Positions 48,201 to 57,200 of a DNA stretch of 64,000 nt are shown piece after piece. The notes below the pieces were generated by a model. That model was not told the origin of the DNA and ran no database searches. It was given only the letters and a program-made list of their open reading frames with translations. Source of the DNA: Panonychus citri (lineage: Eukaryota; Arthropoda; Arachnida; Trombidiformes; Tetranychidae); contig NW_026515545.1 of NCBI RefSeq assembly GCF_014898815.1, positions 1,984,001 to 2,048,000 of the forward strand, read 5' to 3'. The position numbers and the translations under genes were made by a program. Each line of letters begins with the position of its first letter. Position 1 is the stretch's first letter.

Positions 48201-51200
48201 TAGTTATAGTTAGATTATCTAGACATACAATATATAATAACAATAAACAACTTATCAAAAAGTAAAAGAAATTGAAATGGTATGTGAGCAAATAACATTT
48301 TTTGATGGAGATAAAAATCAAATTTAAAGAACTTAGATGAATGAATTCGAAAAAAAATGAAGTAAAAACAGTAAAGTAATAGAGCAAAACCTGAACTAAA
48401 AGAAAAACAGGAAAGTATCAAAGTAAACAGGAAACAGAATGGTCACGTGATATGTTGCTTAGTAACAAAAATCACGTGACTATTCGACCGCGTTCATTTG
48501 TATAATTTTCTTTATTGAAATAATTTAAATAGATGATAATTTTTCCTACTTCCGCTTCAGAGTGGCTCAGAAGCGGAGGTTTTATTACTTATGCTTCTAT
48601 TGCTTGAGATAATTGTAGCTTCCCATTTTGTCTGAAAACACATGAAACGCCCTTTAGTAGGATTTTAAAGAGAGAAAACAAATTAGAAGAGAAAATGAAA
48701 GAGAAAAATAAATAAAAGAAAGAGGAATTCTAATCCTTACTTTTTCTCTTTCCAAAAGTTGACTATACATTTCGACAATTTATTGTGTTAGTGTTGATGT
48801 CAAAATGCTTCTATCGAGCGTAGCTATTGACACGGTCGAGGCTATTTTTGTGACTTTAACTTCCTCCCCGTCTAGAATTCTTGACTTAATTTAATTATTT
48901 TTATTCTCAGGTGACACTAACAATATAGTTGAGATCAAGGTTATTGTTGGCGGAAATGTAAGACTACCGTGTAATGTAACAAATCAGATAGAAGATGATT
49001 CGGTTACTCTAATTTTATGGTACAAGGAGGGGACTGGTGGTCAGCCTATCTACACCCTTGATTCTCGAGCTAATCTTGATACCGATGGACCTCAAGTTTT
49101 CTCACATCAACGGTTAGATAATCGTGCATCTTTTGAATTCAATAAATCTTCCGTCCATGGATCACTCCTTTTAATCAATCCAGTAACAAATGAAGATAAT
49201 GGTAACTACAAGTGCCGAGTCGATTTTAGAAGAGGTCGAACTCAAGTAACCAATATAAACCTTTTCGTAATCGGTAATTTCTTTAATCTTACCATATAAA
49301 TGAATAACAAATCGTTAATCTAGCTCTTAAATCTTTTTTCACAGTACCTCCTTCAAGAATAAGCATAATCAATGGGGATAACGGTAAAGAGATAATTTTA
49401 CCTAATCCAGTGTCTTTCGATGAAAATGCCAACATAAACCTTATCTGTCAATCATCTGGAGGTAATTAAAAGGCTTGATAAACGTAATTAAAGATTAACG
49501 TATCACATAAAAAGATGATCAAGAAAATTTTTTAATATTAATCAAAATATTCAAATTGAAACTTTCCTCAGCCTATTATATTATAATCAGAAAAGGATTC
49601 ATCTCACATCTTTAAGCTAATCTTGCTTTAAGAAAACCTATAATTACTCATAATGAATGTAAAAAAATTACAATCTAACGATTTTGTCAAAATTATCGCC
49701 ATTTCAATTAGGTCGACCATCTCCATCACTTTTCTGGTACCATGATGATCAATTAATTGATAATAGTTTTGACATAATTGATTCTAATATCGGTTTAGTG
49801 GAAAATCATTTAACCATAATCAATATCGATAAAAAAATACTCAATTCAATCCTATCATGTAAAGCAACGAATAATAATTTCACTAATGGACCAACAATAT
49901 CATTAACTTTAGATATAAATAGTTAAGTATTTATTAATTATTACCATTGACACCTTCTTGAGTATGTAATCATCTCCTGGATTAATCAATACAAACCTAA
50001 TATTTTGATCAAATGGGCCTACAATTGAACGATAATTAATAATAATTTTCTTTGTTTGATTATAATAGTTAAACCCAATTCAGTTGAAATAACTAACGAT
50101 CGTCAACCAATATCGGCTGGTCGAAAGATTGAAATTATTTGTGTTGCATCAGGTTCACGACCTCCAGCTCGAGTTACTTGGTTCAAAGATGATAAACCAA
50201 TGATACGTTCGAGGTAATCAATCAATTTCAGAGAATTGAACTTGTTAGCTATCGTTGTTATTTTATTTCTTCAAATGTATTATTATTATTTTTTTCGCAG
50301 GCAAAGTTATTCAGCTGATGGTCTTGTCACTACAAGTGCCTTAATCTTGATGCCGACTCGTGATGATGATAAAGCAAACATTTTCTGTAAAGCCGATAAT
50401 CCAAGATTAAATAATTCATTCATTCAAGACTCATGGATTCTTGAAGTTTATTGTAAGTTTAACTTTCTGCTAGTTTATCAATATTATTTCCGGTTATCAA
50501 TATTCTGTTCTTGTATTATTATATTGACGAAAAGAAAGCAAAAGAAAGAGCTGAGCATTATTATATCATTGATACTGAATTTTCTCCTTTCAACTTTTAC
50601 CATATTCATCATGTAATTTTCATCTGAAAGTCATTTTCCTTCCTGTGGATTGCCTTAGGTTTTATCTTTGTCCATGTTACTATAAATAAACCGATAAAAA
50701 AGATTCAAGTTTCAAGAACCAAATCTTCCCATTCATTTAAAATGATATTTTCGTCTCAATTTCACCAAGAAAGAGAAATAGTAAGAAAAGATAAAAACAA
50801 CCAAAGTTAAGATGAGAAAATTGGATTAACCGTTAATATACTTAGAGAATTAGGTGGATAAATTGATGAGGATTTACTTTGACTAATACGCTGATCTTAT
50901 TTCACCAGATGAGAAAGTTCAATCCGGAGATTTAAGCATTTTCACTTGATTATGATAACATTTTCAATTTGTGAACTAAGTAAATGAAAATATTTCTAAT
51001 GGCCTAACAAATTGTGTATCAAATTATTATTCAATGTGTAAAGTCAAGTCACGATCTGATTGATAATGTTGGTTAAACCTTAACCATGTATAACAATCAA
51101 CTAATTTGATCATTTGAAAACTAACAGTGACAATGAAACAATATTAAAGTAACTCAAAGTTAACTTGGATTAGAAAATTTTACTTGTCAGATTATATTTA

Positions 51201-54200
51201 TTCATGAGATGTAAAATTTCAGATTCCCTGAGATATTAACTTTTACCATATTAGGTGAATAGAAAAGAGTGGAAATGAAAAATAAAAACAAAAGCGTAAA
51301 CATTTTACTCAGAATTTTTCAGATTATTCTGAAAATTTTCTATTATGAGTTGATATGAGTTTTTTTCATTCAACATTCACCAAACATGATTAGTGTTGAG
51401 GTGTCTGAATATTTGTTTTGTGCGATGAAACTTTTTATCAAGTGATCAAAGTGTGACCTTTCTCTCTCAATTTTTCCTCTCACGCTCTCACTCAGAGTTA
51501 TTACTCAACGAGAAAGAGAAAAGATATAATGAAATACATGGACATTCAGAATATCCACTCAGTAATCAGATTATAATGATAATTTATCTTCACGAGGCAT
51601 CATCATGTATCAAAAGAAATGAATGAAACCATTTATTTGAATGAACATGGAGGAGAATGAAAAAGAAATGGTTTAGCTTAGTCATGGAAAATGGATGAAC
51701 ATGGAAAATGAAATAACATCATCATGATAGAAAAAATAACCTCGACGAAAAAACTTTCATCACTTTTTTCTGTCTTACTGAACTGAGGCGAAAAATTTCA
51801 TCAGTAGCTCTGTCTCCCTCCCACTCTCTTTCTCTTGTAACACCAATAGGGTTGAACTTAATATCAAAACAAATTAAACATATTACTTTAGAAAGGCCGA
51901 ATTAAATGTTGGTGATTTAGACATCGACTTCATTATTAAAATTCATATTAATCGGAAAGATGATTTAATTTATATTTGTTAATTACAAAGGGTTACAATC
52001 ACTTAGATAAAAGGAAACTTAAAGGAACCGAACACCGTAAAGGTGCCAACTCGATTGGCCAAAATGGCGGAGAGGAAAAAGGAAGAGAGAGAGAGAAGGG
52101 GAAAAATAACAGGGGAAGATGAGGTGGTTTGGACCAGGTACTAAACCAGTTTTAGTACCTGGCCAAAGTTATTATGACATTATCCGGACGCCATCCTCGT
52201 AAAGTCCCTTTTACGAGCAGAATTATTCAAACGACTCAGTAGACTTTCCATATCGAAGGTTGCAGTTAGATTGTTCAATTCCAGTATAATAATAAATTCA
52301 AAAGGTTAATAAATGAAATTACCCAACACCAAACCCAATTACCGAGTTGATTAATTATTGATTAAATTTGTTTTTAAGATAATAATATTCAGCTTCCACG
52401 GCATAATCCTTAAATTCATCCATTGAATTTACCTTTACCACAGCAATATACTTTAAAATACCAGGGAGGAATCCATTTTTAATATATCTTATTTTATCAT
52501 CGAAATCCATATTCGGGTCAAGTTTAGCACACAGGCCACCCATTTCAAAGAAATAAGATATAACATCTTGACCTTCGTGTTGCTTTTTATTTTCAATTTT
52601 CGAGCGTAATTCATCTTGGTATAGCGAAGGTTGTTTGAAAGCTGCGAGTAATTTAGCTTTCAAATCATTGAAAGTAGTTGGTCGTTGATCAACAGGTTTA
52701 CTTCTTATGCTAACAGCATACCAATCTTTAGCAGGACCAATTAAATAAACAGGTAATCGTCTTAATTTATCAATATTATTTAAGCCAGCGGCTTCAGTTA
52801 TTTGTTCAAAATCGTCAAGCCAGTCATAGACATCAGCATTATTTCCATCAAAGCTTTTAATATTGTTTAACAAAGTATCATCGAAATATCGGCTCGTCAT
52901 AATTATGAATCTTTTGTTCTAAGTATACTGACTATTGAATCCAAAACAAACGAACCAGCAATCTTGAAACGAACGGTTAACTCAATTAACCAAAAAGACA
53001 AAAGTTTCACAGATTCTGGAACAACGGACAATCGAATCAGTTGATTGAACAACAATTTATCAAAATAACAATTTATAACTAAATGATAATCAATAACTAG
53101 ATTATCCCAATAATCAAATACAAAATTTTCTGTTATAACAAATGTTCCAAACGAAATTGACTATTAAATCCAAAAAAACGAACCAACAAATCTTGAAACG
53201 AACGGCTAACTCAATTAACCAAAAAGACAAAAGTTTCACAGATTCTGGAACAACGGACAATTGAATCAATTAGTAGAAAACAGTAGAAACCAATACTTCC
53301 AGATTTTATCAATAAAATTTAACTAATTGTTGATCAAAATTTACCAATTGACGAAATTGATAATTAATAACTAAATTATCAATCAGATTTTAACTAAATT
53401 TTAGACGAGATTTACCAAATGACGAAAGTGATAAACAATAACTAGTTTATCAGACGAATTTAAACGAAGTTGACCAAATGACGAAAGTGATAATTAATAA
53501 CTAAATTATCAATCGAATTTTAACCAAATGTTGAACGAAATTTATCAAATGACGAAGATGATAATTAATAACTAAATTATCAATCGAATTTTAACCAAAT
53601 GTTGAACGAAATTTATCAAATGACGAAGATGATAATTAATAACTAAATTATCAATCGAATTTTAACCAAATGTTGAATCGAAGTTTTACCAAATGACGAA
53701 ATGATAATTAATAACTAAATTATCAATCGAATTTTAACCAAATGTTGAACGAAATTTATCAAATGACGAAGATGATAATTAATAACTAAATTATCAATCG
53801 AATTTTAACCAAATGTTGAACGAAATTTTACCAAATGACGAAGATGATAATTAATAACTAAATTATCAATCGAATTTTAACCAAATGTTGAACGAAATTT
53901 ATCAAATGACGAAGATGATAATTAATAACTAAATTATCAATCGAATTTTAACCAAATGTTGAACGAAATTTATCAAATGACGAAGATGATAATTAATAAC
54001 TAAATTATCAATCGAATTTTAACCAAATGTTGAACGAAATTTATCAAATGACGAAGATGATAATTAATAACTAAATTATCAATCAGATTTTAACTAATTG
54101 TTGAACGAAATTTATCAAATGACGAAGATGATAATTAATAACTAAATTATCAATCAGATTTTAACTAAATTTTAGACGAGATTTACCAAATGACGAAAGT

Positions 54201-57200
54201 GATAAACAATAACTAGTTTATCAGACGAATTTAAACGAAGTTGACCAAATGACGAAAGTGATAATTAATAACTAAATTATCAATCGAATTTTAACCAAAT
54301 GTTGAACGAAATTTATCAAATGACGAAGATGATAATTAATAACTAAATTATCAATCGAATTTTAACCAAATGTTGAACGAAATTTTACCAAATGACGAAG
54401 ATGATAATTAATAACTAAACTATCAATCGAATTTTAACCAAATGTTGAACGAAATTTATCAAATGACGAAGATGATAATTAATAACTATATTATCAAACA
54501 AATTTCAAACAAATGTTGATAAGTTTATCACAACCTGTTTCGTAACTACTGTTGATAATCAGTGACTCTTAGCGAATTCTAACTTAATGTTAAACAGGTT
54601 TCAAAAAAAAGGTAAATTATCGAATAACTATACATATCAAGGATGAGATGGTTAAAGTTTCAACAAAAGTTGAATAGCTAGTTTTTTTTTAAAACAAAAC
54701 CTGAACAAGTTTTTACCTTCAATTTGTGAAGGTTCTTTTCTTTATAACTAAAGCTTACGAAAGCAAAAAAAAAACCTGTTTGTAACTTGGCTATCATCGA
54801 TTCAATTTATAATCTAAAATCGATTCTTGTCACAATAAAACGATTATTACTGAAAAAAAATGTCCACAAACGCAATATGAGAAAAAATGATCAAAACGAA
54901 AAGGTCCTGATTGTTGACAACTACTCAATATAATCAGTTATAGAAATGATGAAGTACAAACAAAACAAAAATAATCTGGCCGTTTATACTGAGACAAATG
55001 TATCATTTTCTTTCACTGGATTAGGTTGTTTACTTTTGTTACCAGCGAAATTAATTTAGATGAATAGATTTATTAGGTTAACATTCTGTGGTTTTTTTTA
55101 TAATCTCAAGTTAATCGTATTCAGTAGGTTTTTCTTTATAATCACGAAAATCAATTACGAAAAGAAAGTAAAAAAAAGATTGAAAGGTAAACTAAAGTGT
55201 ATCTATGAGATAAACAAGAAAAATACAACACAAATCACGTCCAAGGGTCACCAAAAATGTAACACCAATAGGGTTGAACTTAATATCAAAACAAATTAAA
55301 CATATTACTTTAGAAAGGCCGAATTAAATGTTGGTGATTTAGACATCGACTTCATTATTAAAATTCATATTAATCGGAAAGATGATTTAATTTATATTTG
55401 TTAATTACAAAGGGTTACAATCACTTAGATAAAAGGAAACTTAAAGGAACCGAACACCGTAAAGGTGCCAACTCGATTGGCCAAAATGGCGGAGAGGAAA
55501 AAGGAAGAGAGAGAGAGAGAAGGGGAAAAATAACAGGGGAAGATGAGGTGGTTTGGACCAGGTACTAAACCAGTTTTAGTACCTGGCCAAAGTTATTATG
55601 ACTCTCTCTCTCTCTCTCTCTTCCGTATCTTCCACCCTCTCACCATGCCTACGTTTCTTTATGAAAATGTCACCTTTAATTCGTATCACTCATCAAAACA
55701 TAATGAAATTTCACGAAAACACTATTAATTATACCATGTTGATGATACTTAGATTTATATACATTTCTCCACGAAGAGAAGGAGTAAAAATAATTTTCTC
55801 TCTCAGAACTTTATATTTACTTGATCATTTTATTCATTACATAAAGTTATCTCTTTCTTTTCTACTCTTTCTTTATTTTGTTTAACTTTTTGTTCACATT
55901 TACACTCTGTCAGTTTTTACACTCTTCAATCATCGTCATGATTAACTGAATGTTCAATCACAACGATTCATTAAACTTTGAAGCTCCATGCACTTAAATT
56001 TCAGAACAAAAACAACTCATTCTCATTGTTATTCAATCGAATATATTTTTCAATCATCTCTCTCTCTCTCTCTTAGATGATCCAAAAGTGTCTCTAACAA
56101 TTGGAAATTCATCTAGAGCTGCCTTAGTAAAAGCCGGTGATCGAGTAGAACTCAATTGTAACGTTTCTGCAAATCCAATGGTTTTTGAGGTTCGATGGTA
56201 TCGAGATGGTGAACCATTGATCAAACATAGTAAGTTAATTAACTTAGTCGATTGTTACCAAAATCAATTGATTACTTCAATTTAACTGATTCATTGTTTC
56301 TCACTCTTAAACGATTGGTGAAGCATAAAAGGGTTACAACTAATATATTAATACATTTAAAGCTAATTCATTGATGAATAATTTTAACATGGTTACAATT
56401 ATCTATTCACTGATTGTTGCAATTAATTTTTACTAATCAAAAGTGGACAATAAACAATTGTATTAATGGAAACATTAATTGTGTGGCTCTATGTTTTGTT
56501 CACAATTATAATAGTAATTATTAAGTTTTATGAAATTCATTCATCCAGATGAATGTTACATGTTCTCATTGAGTTTTTCTTTTCAATATAAATATAAATT
56601 TGTCAACATTACGTTAGAATTAAATCTTAATTATTGATAACCTAATTAAATATGAGCTCGAAAAAGTTTATCCAAAGTTGATTACTTCAAATCTAGACTT
56701 GCATTTGATTAAATGCTTCTATGTAAAGGTCAATCTTTATATCTTTTCATGGGTCAGTTGATTAATAATGATAATTGTTTATTTTAATCAGCAGGAGTCA
56801 AACAATTAAATACAACATTGATCATTGAAAAAACGATACGACAAGATCATGGTCGATATCAATGTTCAGCAATGAATATTGAAGGTCAAACAATGTCAAA
56901 TGTTTTCCATTTGGAAGTTCATTGTAAGTTATTCCAAGTTTATTTCTACAAATCAATTAGAATCTTAATCATAATCAACTCTTCTTTCAGATCCACCGAC
57001 ATGTAAGAAAGGTCAACGGGGTATTGTTGGTGTTTCTCTTGGTGAAACCCTCAGAATTACATGTGAGGTTGAAGCTTCACCGGGAAAGGTTGACTTTTAC
57101 TGGTTACTAAATGGATCAATGGGTCACGAAAATCAACCTGATTTAACAAATTTCAAGTTCAATTCAGAAGGATTAATATCAAAGCTTGAATATCAAGTAA

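Larger units (their letters stand above)
51836..55602 (-). mobile_element. 3.8 kb gag-only LTR retrotransposon in intron 5 of the Sidestep-like gene
   Basis: LTRs at 51836-52179 and 55258-55602 are identical except for a GA-repeat length difference and the terminal base, so the insertion is young. On the minus strand the LTR reads TGTCATAATAAC...GTTACA. A primer-binding site (55253-55236) lies four bases inside the right LTR, so the element is transcribed from the minus strand. It went into a CT-rich tract; TCTCT on both sides may be the target duplication, but the microsatellite hides it. The interior holds one gag ORF (52900-52355), a short pol-like remnant next to the 3' LTR, a 120-bp duplication and a large 71-bp minisatellite. 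No protease, RT, RNase H or integrase is present. Confidence 0.9.

Noticed and set aside
53335..54500. Regular repeats resembling a CRISPR array
   Set aside because: The whole 71-bp unit repeats, with no unique spacers, inside an LTR element of a eukaryote.
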